Shown one piece after another: positions 9,247 through 19,180 of a stretch of DNA of 22,553 nt. A program made the position numbers and the translations under genes. The first letter of the stretch is position 1. Every line of letters starts with the position of its first letter. The notes under the pieces are model-generated. The model was not told the origin of the DNA and ran no database searches. It saw only the letters and a list, made by a program, of their open reading frames with translations. This stretch comes from Nemertoderma westbladi (taxonomy: Eukaryota > Xenacoelomorpha > Nemertodermatida > Nemertodermatidae), in contig JAUCBJ010003700.1 in NCBI GenBank assembly GCA_032718475.1, forward strand, positions 1 to 22,553, given 5' to 3'.

Positions 9247-9270
9247 CCCCCCCCCCCCCCCCCCCCCCCC
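9247..9270. repeat. Poly(C) tract, 24 bases
   Basis: An uninterrupted run of 24 C at the end of the Cys/His region. It is likely a slippage-prone homopolymer, and its true length may be uncertain in the assembly. Confidence 0.95.
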
Positions 9271-9509
9271 GGTGGCCTCACTTGCTATTAATTAATCTAT
9301 AATACATTGTAAATTTCATATATTTTTAACATTGATTAATTTTTATCATGAACCTGAATATATTTACACTTTTAACATTTCCGACGGTTTGGTCTAATTT
9401 TAACAGGTATATAATTCACAAGTTACAGGGCGCTCCATAGTCTTGGACTCCCTGTGTATGTGTAATATTATTGTGCTATTATATTACTTATAATGAATTA
9501 ATATAGTTT

Positions 9510-9549
9510 ACCCCGATCTGGGGTGTTTATTCTAAAAAAAAAAAAAAAA
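9510..9549 (+). other. 3' hairpin and poly(A) tail of LINE-A
   Basis: ACCCC-GATCT-GGGGT (9510-9524) forms a short stem-loop ten bases before a run of 16 A (9534-9549). This marks the 3' end of a retrotransposed transcript in plus orientation. Confidence 0.65.
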
Positions 9550-9854
9550 TAGGCCCAAACACAAACTGCAGAGAAGTAATGTTTTGCCAAGTCCTGTAAG
9601 GTTGTGTTTACTCAGTCACCCTATCCCAGACAGTAAGCAAATATCAACTGTTACCCAGCTGATAGCCCTCCCCAGTGAATCCTATGGGAATATCTACAAG
9701 GTTACTCACTGTGCTGTGTTATGTGGCAGGCGAGCTAATTGAATTTTAGTTAGACAGAATAGGGCCTACTTCTATTTCTTGACTATCTGGTACTAAGTGT
9801 ATTGAAATGTACTCTGTTATAATAATAATAAAACTGTTGTATTTAATTAATATC
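9550..9854. other. Spacer, nothing recognised
   Basis: Unique-looking DNA between the poly(A) end of LINE-A and the foldback remnant. No coding or RNA signal is seen. Confidence 0.4.
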
Positions 9855-9938
9855 GTGGTTTACATTGAACAGCAGTTTAAATTGTTAATCGCAGTTCACA
9901 TTGAAACATCTCAACTTGTTTTATTTACAAAAATAAGA
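9855..9938. repeat. Remnant of the 5521-5625 foldback family (inverted)
   Basis: 9882-9938 matches the reverse complement of 5521-5579 with a few changes, including TTGTTAATCGC, CATTGAAACATCTCAACTTG and ACAAAAATAAGA. A short duplicated motif (TTTACATTGAA / TTCACATTGAA) lies at its left. CR1-like sequence starts immediately to the right. Confidence 0.7.
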
Positions 9939-9944
9939 GTGCAT

Positions 9945-11643
9945 TTTTCTATCGCCAAAGTTCTCAAAGCCATGAGTAAATTACCATCTAAATACAGCCA
10001 TTGTCCTGATGGTATTCCTTCGGCTTTTCTAAAACTGTTGAGGTATAAATTTGCAGCACCACTCAGTCATCTATTTCAAGTCTCTCTAGATTCTGGCTCC
10101 GTTCCAGCAATCTGGAAATGTGCGGACATAATTCCGTTATTCAAAAACAAAGGTAGGCGCTGTGACGCTGTAAATTACTGGCCAATTTCACTAACCTCTT
10201 CAGTTTGCCGTCTTTTTGAACGTATATTGGTGCTCGAACTAGTTGATTACGTGTTGGTAAATAACCTCCTGTCAATGCGCCAGTTTGGTTTCTTACGGAA
10301 GCGAAGCACAGTTTTACAATTAATTGACTGTACTTATCATTATTGGTCTAATAATAGCATAAATAAACGAAACTTTACTGATGTTGTGTATATTGATTAC
10401 TCTAAGGCCTTTGACAGTGTGGTTATAAATAAACTTCTGACTAAACTTCAGAGTTTTGGTATAACTGGTAATGTACAGTACTAAATTGGTTTAGTTGTTT
10501 TTTAAATAATAGAACTCAACGTGTAAAAATTAGAAATATTTTCTCACAATATAGGCGTGTGAAATCTGGTGTACCCCAAGGATCCTGTAGTGGTCCATTA
10601 TTATTCATTATGTTTATAAATGAAATGCCCGACATTTTTACCAGTGATAATTGTACCCGGCTCTTTGCTGACGATACAAAGCTTTTTGCTTCCTTTTCGA
10701 CTAACCAAGTACGAAAATTATTACAGTGCAATTTGGATCTATTTTATGATTGGTCTAACACATGGCAACTGAATATTGCCAGTGATAAATGTAAAGTATT
10801 AACTATTGGTAAATGTTTCGAAAGTGCGGAATATAATATTGGTCTAAATATACTAGGTAACGTCTGTTCTCATGGTGACCTTGGTGTTGAAATGGACACA
10901 AGGTTATATTTTCAAGCTCATATTTTAAATGCATATCTAATATATATTTTAAATTCATATTCTAAATGCTATAATACCATTAATATATTATTTAGATGTT
11001 TTTCCACAAATGATATAAGTGCAATACTGTTGGCATACAAAGTTTATGCAAGACCGATTATCGAATACGCAAGTACAGTATGGAACCTGTTAAGAAATTG
11101 TCGTCTTTTCATAGGCTTGTGCGATAAAATATAATCAGTGCAGGGGTACATTACTAGGCGCTTATTTCTGCGTTGCTCTCTTGATTCAAGTACTTCGTAC
11201 CCCAGTGGCCAGTAGGTTACAGTACCGGTATTACTACTGTATAGTATACTATAAGGTACCAGTTACAGTACCGGTATTACTATAGTATACTATAAGGTAC
11301 CAGTTACAGCACCTAAATCTGGATCCACTTGAATTACGTCGCATACATTTTGATATGATCCTTGTATATACAATTTTCAGTGGCTTAGTAAATATCCGTA
11401 TCACTGATATTTTTCAACCTGTTATGTCCACACGTGAAACCCGCGGCCATCGTTTTAAATTGCATCAGGTACCGTGCATATCTGTAGCTATTCAAAACAC
11501 CTTTTGCCATCGGGTGGTGCCGATATGGAACTCATTGCCAGAAGCCAGAAAGTGTCGTCGCGTCTGCTTCTTTAGAAACTTTTAAAACAAATATTTTAAC
11601 CATTGATTTTAATTCCCATCTTAAATATAACCGTTTTATGTGA
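9945..11643 (+). pseudogene. CR1-like LINE reverse transcriptase, 5'-truncated and frameshifted
   Basis: Reverse-transcriptase motifs in order: DGIPSAFLKLL, IWKCADIIPLFKNKG, QFGFLRKRST, the catalytic VVYIDYSKAFDS (about 10387-10422), SGVPQGSCSGPLLF (about 10564-10605), the palm LFADDTKLF (about 10661-10687) and WSNTWQLNI. The C-terminal region continues as TRRLFLRCSLDSSTSYP, LNLDPLELRRIHFDM and VVPIWNSLPEA, ending ASLETFKTNIL with a stop at 11641. Frame changes lie near 10484, 11100-11138 and 11553. An 87-bp minisatellite splits the frame at 11223-11309. The GxPQGSxxGPLLF and FADDTKLF motifs fit CR1/jockey-type LINEs. It is dead but not ancient, since most motifs are intact. It begins at about 9945 with no 5' ORF, so it is 5'-truncated. 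Confidence 0.8.
11223..11309. repeat. Palindromic minisatellite inserted in the CR1 frame
   Basis: Two units, 46 and 41 bp (11223-11268, 11269-11309), each run from TACCGGTATTAC to GGTACCAGTTACAG and contain the perfect palindrome TATAGTATACTATA. Removing both restores a continuous CR1-type reading from SR-L-Q to HLNLDPLELRR. The insert is therefore exact, with GTTACAG as a 7-base flanking duplication. Confidence 0.75.
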
Positions 11644-12908
11644 TTTTGCGTTTTATGAGATATAACCGAACTGTTTTATAATGTGATTTGTACGTATGTA
11701 TATGTATAATATGTAGCATTACTTATTTGTGATTCTATATTTTAAATTGCAATTTTAGCCATAGCATAAGTCAGCACGTTATAACTGTAAATTTTATTAT
11801 TTTATGCTTGTTTACATGTGTATTTATTTCGCTGTTATGACTGTGTTGTCTCCGGACACCAAATAATATAATATAATATACTACTGTATGGCCGTTTTCC
11901 AAAAGTCTGTGTTTTTTGTCGGAAGCCAAGATATAACTAGCCAAAGTATAGTTATAATTGTCCGCTAAGATGGTTTGCAGCTTTTGCTGCACTCGTGTTA
12001 TTATTAATCTGACACCTCGACGCCTACTCCATCCGACAGAACAACAGAAACGTTTTGCTAACTGCTCTCTATCTTCTATAATCACAACAGCTTTTATAAT
12101 TCGTTAGATGATTACAACATAATAATTATAGTTTGAAGTTTTCTAGAAAATTTTTCGTACACCACCGGGACTACGCCCACGCTAATGTATCAGACAGCAC
12201 AAAAAGCTTTACTTGACTCATAAAGACTCTTACGACTTGCTTCGCGGGCCGCTAGGCCCATCTCTAGTAATTTGAGGTATTCGGTTGAGAGAAAGCAATA
12301 ATGTTATATACACAAAATTATTTTTAGTAATTCTTGATTATTTCTGTTTCATTGTTCTGGGTATGCCGATTAGCACATACTATCATACACAGTGCGCACG
12401 TATCCGTGAATTTTCAACCAATATAATTTCTGTAGTAGAGTATAAGCAGCCATCGGTTACTAATAATAATATCTTGCTTACTGATGATGGTGATAATAAG
12501 TATGACCCTTCACCCTTCAGCTGTTTGTAGTTAGTTAGCCTGCGGTATCATCTTACGATTGTTTGATTGGCTATTGGCACTGGTATATATTGCCATTATC
12601 AATTTAACTTCACTTCTTTATCCGGCTACAAATATTTACTGGTCTATTGGGTTGTAGTATATTATATGTTAGGTAGGGAATATTATTTAACAAGTTGATT
12701 GACAATTATACAGTTTCTCTAACATTTATAACTTTCAACTTCGTATTAAGAACTTCCTCTGATAAACCAGCGTCTTCCGCCTAGAAAAATTTCCAAACAG
12801 ACGGGGTCAATCGTCTACATACAGTATTAATATCACGTACCGTAAATATGATTTTGACACCCGGTGCCAAATTTAAAATTGCGCCAAAAATTACATTTAA
12901 AGTATGGC
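11644..12908. other. AT-rich spacer, no gene recognised
   Basis: Short open frames exist (for example 11771-12085 minus and 12285-12530 plus), but none shows a recognisable domain or a coding bias I can defend. A short (AATAT)n stretch lies at about 11862-11881. The first part may include the remainder of the CR1 3' UTR. Confidence 0.4.
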
Positions 12909-13135
12909 CGCCATACGAGTCACAAAGTAATGCGAGCGAAGGTAAAACCGTGAATAAAAAGTAGCTATTAAGTAGATAGCGGGACAATAAATGGTAAATG
13001 TATTGCAAAAATAATTAAATTATTACAATAATATATAATTTTTGCAAAACATTTACCTATCCCGCTATCTACTTAAAAGCTACTTTTTATTCACGGTTTT
13101 ACCTTCGCTCACATTACTTTGTGACTCGTATGGCG
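12909..13135. repeat. Large foldback element (long inverted repeat)
   Basis: Arms of about 105 bp (12909-13014 and 13030-13135) are near-perfect inverted copies. CGCCATACGAGTCACAAAG at the left end is mirrored by CTTTGTGACTCGTATGGCG at the right. The loop is only ~15 AT-rich bases. A degraded partial copy of the arm follows (about 13144-13193, CCCGCATCTACTTAA). This structure fits a foldback MITE. Confidence 0.85.
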
Positions 13136-13293
13136 ATCGATCGTCCCGCATCTACTTAATTGATATCAGCATTAATGCTAAAAAGTAGCTTTATATTATA
13201 TTATCTGAACCCCAGTCGTGAATCTCAAATCTTCTTCAGTATTTTGGTAATATTATTTATGTTATTCATTTATTTTTTCCAGATTATTTTCAG

Positions 13294-13529
13294 AATTAAA
13301 CTTGCCAGGCAGTTGGGCCACCACCGATGCTGTTATGGAATACCGACCAGTGAAACGTGTTATTTACATTGGGGCCTTGTTCCCTGGTAACACGTCAGAC
13401 GTGGACCGATCAATCCTGAGAGTAATCCAAAGGGCCACCCACATGGTCAACACGAAACGAGACCAGAGTAATGAATTGTTGTTGGGTCGGGAATACCATC
13501 TCACGTTTCTATGGGAATCAACGCAACAG
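13294..13529 (+). CDS. Candidate exon of a GABA-B-receptor-like class C GPCR (ligand-binding domain start)
   Basis: The frame reads YRPVKRVIYIGALFPG..., then IQRATHMVNTKRD, then LLLGREYHLTFLWESTQQ. This matches the layout at the start of the extracellular ANF-receptor/Venus-flytrap domain of GABA-B and related class C receptors: a hydrophobic first strand ending in ALFP, a helix ending in VN, and a second strand LxxxW before a Thr. A good polypyrimidine tract and acceptors (AG at 13281-13282, 13292-13293 or 13307-13308) precede it, and CAG/GTTTGT at 13529/13530 is a good donor in phase 0. The frame is open between them. No neighbouring exon of the same receptor was found, so it may be one exon with large introns or an orphaned duplicate. 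The family assignment rests on pattern recognition only. Confidence 0.45.
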
Positions 13530-13751
13530 GTTTGTATGGCAGTTCTTTAGGTCTTCGCTATATGCAACGGGTCTGTCATTGTGCCAATTATTGCTGAACA
13601 CATCCATTGCTATGGATATGAATGTGGCTCGACAAAAAAGTACGTAAATTGGAAATTTTATCAAAAGTCTACTATATCCACAGCCAACGACCAAATCGAA
13701 ATTCAATTCAAATCAGCAATTCTGTGACATGGTTAATTTCATTCGTATGCT

Positions 13752-13760
13752 ATTTTCGAT
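13752..13760. repeat. Left target-site duplication candidate of LINE-B tail
   Basis: ATTTTCGAT, repeated at 14035-14043 just after the LINE-B 3' end. A few extra bases separate it from the first recognisable LINE-B base. Confidence 0.5.
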
Positions 13761-13764
13761 TATA

Positions 13765-14034
13765 ACAGCCGCCTCCACTTTGCAGGACATTGCTTTCGCC
13801 GTGAGGACCAGCCAGTGCATAATCTTGTACTTTGGCAGCTTCATGGAATAAATAAGCATGGTGGACAGCCCATGACTTTCTTGAGACGCATCTTAAAGGA
13901 CATTGGCCTTGAAGATGCGGATGATCTAGCAAATTCCATGGGTGATAGGGAGTTGTGGCGGCGCAATATTGTCGTCAAGCCGACACAGCATTCTTAATGC
14001 AGCTGCATTGCTGCATGCCGATCGTAGTAGTAGC
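13765..14034 (+). mobile_element. LINE-B 3' tail, 5'-truncated insertion
   Basis: About 270 bases matching the ends of 8647-9082 and 16258-17904. The reading RLHFAGHCFRREDQPVHN, LVLWQLHGINKHGGQPMTF, LEDADDLANSMGDRELWRR ends at a stop at 13995-13997 without frameshift. It is followed by the inverted repeat ATGCAGC-TGCATT-GCTGCAT and TAGTAGTAG. Flanking ATTTTCGAT copies suggest a target-site duplication. Confidence 0.8.
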
Positions 14035-14043
14035 ATTTTCGAT
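14035..14043. repeat. Right target-site duplication candidate of LINE-B tail
   Basis: The second ATTTTCGAT, directly after the (TAG)n tail. Confidence 0.5.
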
Positions 14044-14598
14044 AATGTTGAAACCTGTAGACTGTTTGTTACCCGTATGTCTAGGACTAGATTAACCACC
14101 CCGTCTCCATCGCCGCGGTAGGTTAGGTTAGGTAGTTCTCCCATCTCGCAGGCTATCTAGATCGCTTCCTAGGTTCTCGCTACACAAACAACGGTACAGC
14201 GATAAGATTATCGAATTAATAATGAATATATCCGTGTGGTTCCATCGTCGTTCCATCCGACAAATTACAAAGCAAAGAGAAATCAGTCGTTTGAAGGAGT
14301 GATAAGATGTAAATCATCTCACATTAGATATGGATTTTATTCATCTATTTAACAATTCAGAGATTTAAATCAAGAATCTTACTGATTGTAATGGAATTTA
14401 TCAAGACGAAACAACACAAATTTCATGAATTGATATCGCCAAAATAAATAAAACTTTCCGGAAATCCATATTGTTGTAATTTTGACGTTGAAGAATTTAC
14501 TTACAAACATGAGAGCAGCTCAGAATGTATGTTGGGAGATCTTGCCTCCTTCCCAACCTCAGTTGTCCCTAAAGTTATAGCTGAATTACCTATTTACG

Positions 14599-14634
14599 CA
14601 GGGCCGGTTTTAAGGGGGGGGGGGGGGGGGGGGG
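14599..14634. mobile_element. hAT-like terminus with poly(G) tract
   Basis: CAGGGCCGGTTTTAA followed by 21 consecutive G (14614-14634). The CAGGGCCGG start is typical of hAT transposon ends. A CGGGCGCCCCTAA segment nearby (about 14788) may belong to the same relic. The matching opposite terminus was not found. Confidence 0.35.
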
Positions 14635-16257
14635 TACAATGATACAAATTGTATAAAAATAGCCATCCAGTCCATAAGGGAACCGAAATCAAATAATTTT
14701 ATGACGTCACTATCTTTTTAAAGAGAAATCTCCTTACGATGAATCATTCAAGGAAAATCTTATCGAAACAATTTACAACAACCAACGGGCGCCCCTAATG
14801 CAGCTCTCCATCGGTCAAACCGCATTTTATTATCGCAAAGGCAATCTTATACTGCAAACTAAAGCCAATAAACCGTTGCGCCCGAGTGCCTGAGGCACCG
14901 TGCTCGTAAGGCCATCATCGTGAGTAAACATTTGCATTATTTTCTTATCTAATCCGAGTACTTGCTACTGTATCTAGATATAACAATGAGCAATCCAAAG
15001 AAAATAATTTTCCTCACTTTAATTATCTGATCATTGATGAACCCATTTGCACGTTGTAACTTCCACATCAAAGATAGATTTGGGAAGCCATGAAACCCGA
15101 TATTATAATTATATGCCTATTAAATCGAATTGAGTTACCCCCTCCTCCGCAGCGTCAGTGAGTCCCGTAAGCCTAGAGAGATATCCTTGCCTTGATCTGA
15201 TTATATTACATATGTATTAACGTAAGCCATGCGTGGCGGCGGGTGCCGCATCTCAGCAAAATGATAGAATCCTACAATAGCTAAAATATAGGGATGAAAG
15301 CCTGTGTTAGCATTGGGGTACTGTGTGTCTATAAAAGTTAGCTTTGTTTTTTTTAATGGACTTTGTATCGTCTTACCTAACATGGACGCATTTACTGTAG
15401 CTTCAGGGATATTTATTCACCATTGCTGTCGATGTAAATTATTTTTTATAAAGGTTATTTCTTATTAACTATTCGCTGTATTGTAGTCTCTGACTATGAT
15501 TATATGGCAATAGTATTTATTAAAACTTATGAATTATACATTTATATTGATCGGTGGCTTTATATACAGTATATATGCTACTTCCCGGGAGACAGCTAGG
15601 GGGGAAACTGGACGCAAATCCCATCTTTGCGAATTAATATCCCGCCTTAATGTTAATTTCTCAATTTAGGGAAAGGAGTAGGTTACAGTGGCACGTTAAT
15701 TTTACCAAAACAATACACTAAACACAATAGAACAGGTTACAGTTTTGATTTTTTGGAGTTGGTTTTGAGGGGTGGAATTGACGAGGAGCATGACCTACTA
15801 TATATATAATAAGTAGGTAATGCCAGGAGGTAACATTTTTTTTCTTTTATTGCTTTATTTCAAATGGAATGAACATATTTTAGTCGAGCGCTATCTGTCA
15901 ATCATGATACATGTTCCCCCGAGAAAAGGAACGCCTCATCTTAATTAATATTACTGTGACCAACTACAACAATATTCAACAATGTAAAATACTAGCCGTT
16001 GAATTATATATAACTAGAGCAGTTGTATTCCAACTCACTGGAATTACACGATGGCATCAAATATTTACTCGAGACACCAATTCCATCTCCGTGTACAAGT
16101 CCTCAATTTACGTAATAAAGGGAGTAAAAATATAGTTCATGTTCACGCACTGGCATTGTTATTATTAATTACAGTTCAATTACCTTTCACAAAACTTCCA
16201 TGGTGTATTTGGAGCTATAATATGGCGTAAGCCAACCAACCACCAAGGTTAAGGCTG
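14635..16257. other. Spacer, no gene recognised
   Basis: Only short open frames without recognisable domains are present. A short AT-repeat (TATATATAATAAG) lies near 15800. Nothing here resembles a known RNA gene. Confidence 0.4.
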
Positions 16258-17904
16258 AATCACCGGCCGATCGCCTCAATGGTTGGAAGGCCCACTTTGA
16301 AAAGCTCCTCAATAATGACAGGGTATTTATTGCCTGATAACTTTATAGAAGTAAACGTGTCTGAGTCTCTACTCCCAGATATTCCCATTGGCGATATCTC
16401 CTTTGCAGAAGTTAAGGCTGCTGCAAAGGGCATTAAGTCCAATCGTGCCAGTGGAGTAGATGGTGTCCCCCGTGGGGTCTTTAAAATACCTGAGTGTTTA
16501 AAGCTTATCTATCCCATCATAGTAGACATGTACCGAACATCAAGAGTCCAGAAAGAAATGAAAACAAATACAAATAAGTCAGGGATCCCATCGAGGGACT
16601 GCTCCGTGGAAATCAGAATGAGTTCCGTAAAGGTCGTGGGACCATGGAGCCCATTTTGGTACTTAGAAGGATAATTGAAGAGTTATCAAAAAAGAATGAC
16701 AGGCATCTGGCTGTTATCTTTGTTGACTTCTTCAAGGCCTTTGATTCAGTCTCTCGCTCACGTATGTTCAGCATACTTTCATTATATGGGATTCCTGATG
16801 AAATTATTGCAGCAATCAGATCAGTATACGATGGTTCGACAACATTTGTGTCTACTGTTGACGGTGACACAGAACCATTTGAAGTGTTATGGGGCGTCCT
16901 CCAAGGAGACACACTTGCGCCATTCTTGTTCATAATTGTGGTTGACTATGTTCTACGCATGTCCTTAGATCATCATAATGATGATGAGGTGATGATAACT
17001 CCACCTACTGGCTCCAGAAGTCGAGGAAATCCTGCCAAGTACCTAACTGATCTAGACTTTGCTGATGACTTAGGAGTACTCTCAGAATCGCTAGAGGGAG
17101 CCCAACGCCTCCCCTGCTCCTTAGAACAGGCTGCTTCTAGTGTTGGTCTTTTTGTTAACTCTAAAAAGACCAAAGTTTTGACAGTTAACTTTGAAAATCC
17201 TCAGCAAGTCTCTGACCGGATGAGCATAAGCTCAAAGGATGGTATACTTGAGCATGTGGACGACTTCTGTTACCTGGGTTCATGGATCCGGAGGTCAGGT
17301 GAAGACCTTCGAATGCGTAATGGAAAGGCATGGGCAGCCTTGAATAGGCTTTCTAGGATTTGGAAGTCACATAGAATTATTCGGAAACTTAAGGTCCGAT
17401 TATTTAGAGCAGCAGTAGTTCCAGTGGGCAGTTCCTGTTCCAGTTCCAGTTCCAGAGCCCATGCTGGGTTCTAACTGCTGAGGACACCAAATCTCTGGAT
17501 GGCACATTCACAAGAATGCTCTGCCGGGTTCACTGTGTCAAGTACAATCCACACATCTCCAACCAGACACTATATAACATTGGAGGTGTCTCATTGGTTC
17601 CCCCAAGCTTGACACTAGAACAAAGCCGCCTCCGCTTTGCAGGACATTGATTTCGCCGTGAGGACCAGCCAGTGCATAATCTTGTGCTTTGGCAGCCTCA
17701 TGGAGTGAATAAGCATGGTGGACAGCCCATGACTTTCTTGAGACGAATCTTAAAGGACATTGGCCTAGAAGATGCGGATGATCTAGCAAATGTCATGGAT
17801 GATAGGGAGTTGTGGCGGCGCAATTTTGTCGACAAACCGGCACAGCATTCTTGAAAATGTAGCATGCATTGCATGCATTCTAGTAGTAGTAGTAGTAGTA
17901 ATAG
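16258..17904 (+). pseudogene. LINE-B, longest copy: non-LTR retrotransposon with deletions, frameshifts and a stop
   Basis: Begins with LNGWKAHFEKLLNN, then EVKAAAKGIKSNRASGVDG, typical of the start of a LINE reverse transcriptase. The fingers region is missing between about 16535 and 16600. The sequence resumes with NEFRKGRGTMEPIL, the catalytic VIFVDFFKAFDS (about 16713-16748), GVLQGDTLAPFLF, LDFADDLGVLSES (about 17054-17092), KKTKVLTVNF, and VDDFCYLGSWI. A second gap at about 17420-17455 is marked by an AGTTCC microsatellite. The C-terminal part (17460-17854) ends with KPAQHS and stop. TGC to TGA at 17647-17649 turns the Cys of RLRFAGHC into a stop. The palm motifs are intact, but the element cannot encode a complete enzyme. 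The clade is unassigned, possibly RTE-like. Confidence 0.8.
17881..17904 (+). repeat. (TAG)n 3' tail of LINE-B
   Basis: Seven TAG units and a degenerate one close the LINE-B copy. Shorter TAG runs occupy the same position in the copies at about 9074 and 14025. The simple-repeat tail therefore belongs to the element and is not a chance microsatellite. Confidence 0.75.
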
Positions 17905-17906
17905 TT

Positions 17907-19013
17907 GAGTCAATCTAGCAAAAAACCCATAAGTATTTCGCAATCAATCCGAACCACACATTTTGGACTCTATATTACCTTATTAATGACCAAAAAAAAG
18001 TCTATAAAATTTTATTTTGCGGATCATATGTTTATTCATGGAAATTCTGCGTACATTTGCATAACACAAGCCAAACAAAAGGAACAGTAGGGAAAAGTAC
18101 CTTATTAATGACCAAAAAAAAGTCTATAAAATTTTATTTTGCGGATCATATGTTTATTCATGGAAATTCTGCGTAAATTTGCATAACACAAGCCAAACAA
18201 AAGGAACAGTAGGGAAAAGTAAGTAGCAAATTGGTGATATTCCAGAATAATTTAATTAATTTCACAATAAGCTGTGATTCAATGGGATATTAGTAATATT
18301 TACACTGGCGTGTTACACATTAATTGCTATATCTCGGTAACTAGAAGTCGCATCAAATTTTTAAATATATCAAAAACTTCACGATATATTAAGGTAACCG
18401 TTGTAACAAAATCAGACAATTCCACTGCAAGGAAATTTCTTAATTTCCTTTAATGTTAGTGAAGATTTTTCACATAATTAAATTGTGATTGCTCTATTAA
18501 TTTTAGGTGTAATTTATTTATTTGTTTTAGTTTGAAAATCACAATAGTTTATCATATAACAAATAATTTTTTTGGGGATGAGGGTTTTTGAGGTCGATAA
18601 ATCCGATGGGCGTGGTTACATCCACCCGTTTAGTAGAGAAGTTGTGTAAATAAGGTCCTTATATTGTACCAGCAAAATTGGTATTAAACATGGTTAAATT
18701 ATTAGACAAATTTCCGTTGCTCTGGAAACTAAATTGGTAACCATATAGAAGTGCATACTTCTGTCAATCGATAGTCATTGGAGTAAAGTTTGTTTGTACC
18801 AAATTTGGAGAAAATCCCACCACTAGACCCATTGTTGCTATGTAAAATCCATGTTGCTAAGGAAAGAAACAGCAAATTGAAAGTCATCCGCATAATATAT
18901 TTTTATAGACTTTTTTGGGGGTGTTAATAAGGTAATGTAGCATAAAAAAAATTTGGTTTGGATGAATTGCGAATTTGTTATGGGTTGACCCCCTTTTTCG
19001 GCTAGATTGACTC
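17907..19013. mobile_element. 1.1 kb element with ~120-bp terminal inverted repeats
   Basis: The ends are exact inverted copies: GAGTCAATCTAGC at 17907-17919 and GCTAGATTGACTC at 19001-19013. Diverged inverted similarity continues inward to about 18024 and 18886 (ACCCATAA, TTGCGAA, CCTTATTAA, TCTATAAAA and GCGGAT are all mirrored). No transposase is seen in the ~860-bp interior, so this would be a non-autonomous DNA transposon. No clear target-site duplication flanks it. Short frames within it come from the inverted repeats and are not genes. Confidence 0.7.
17976..18219. repeat. 122-bp tandem duplication inside the inverted-repeat element
   Basis: Units 17976-18097 and 18098-18219 are identical except for one base (TACATTTG versus TAAATTTG). 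The duplicated unit starts inside the left inverted repeat and ends inside the element. It is a recent event. Confidence 0.9.
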
Positions 19014-19120
19014 GCCTATAAGGCGTAAACATGCAGTACTACAGTACTGTAACTTATTCCCACAATCCTACCAGGTATTACTGACTGTCGCTTTATTTTC
19101 TTATTCTCTCAAGTTCCATC

Positions 19121-19180
19121 TTGAGGTAGTGGTTAAACCCGCCTTGAATGCAGGTCCTTTGGGTTCAAACAACGCAAGGG
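19121..19180 (+). mobile_element. tRNA-derived SINE fragment or pseudo-tRNA
   Basis: TAGTGGTTAAAC (19127-19138) fits a Pol III A box and GGGTTCAAACA (19161-19171) a B box, at about tRNA spacing. An anticodon-arm-like GCCTTGAATGCAGGT lies between them. The acceptor stem does not close and no clear body or tail follows, so a functional tRNA is unlikely. Confidence 0.5.

Larger units (their letters stand above)
6846..9549 (+). mobile_element. LINE-A: 5'-truncated non-LTR retrotransposon, twice interrupted
   Basis: A decayed non-LTR retrotransposon in plus orientation. Its first trace is the AWRTSIIKV reading at about 6849-6878. This is interrupted by LINE-C (6879-7553) and resumes at 7554 with the expected continuation (IIKVIYKGKGK). 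The reverse-transcriptase part runs to about 8640, where a LINE-B fragment intervenes (8647-9082). The Cys/His-rich C-terminal part follows (9086-9245), then an AT-rich 3' UTR with a hairpin, and a 16-A tail at 9534-9549. It is 5'-truncated at the border with direct repeat copy 2. The joining of the three pieces into one element is inferred from reading continuity. Confidence 0.65.

Noticed and set aside
14115-14135. Telomere-like GGTTAGGTTAGGTAG
   Set aside because: Only two or three units, next to a LINE-B insertion. Too short to be a telomeric array.
17905-18090. Short open frames in 17905-18090 (plus) and 18838-19032 (minus) with similar proteins
   Set aside because: Their similarity is explained by the terminal inverted repeats of the element and does not indicate genes.
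19121-19180. Functional tRNA gene
   Set aside because: A and B boxes are present, but the acceptor and T stems do not pair properly. A SINE or pseudogene is more likely.
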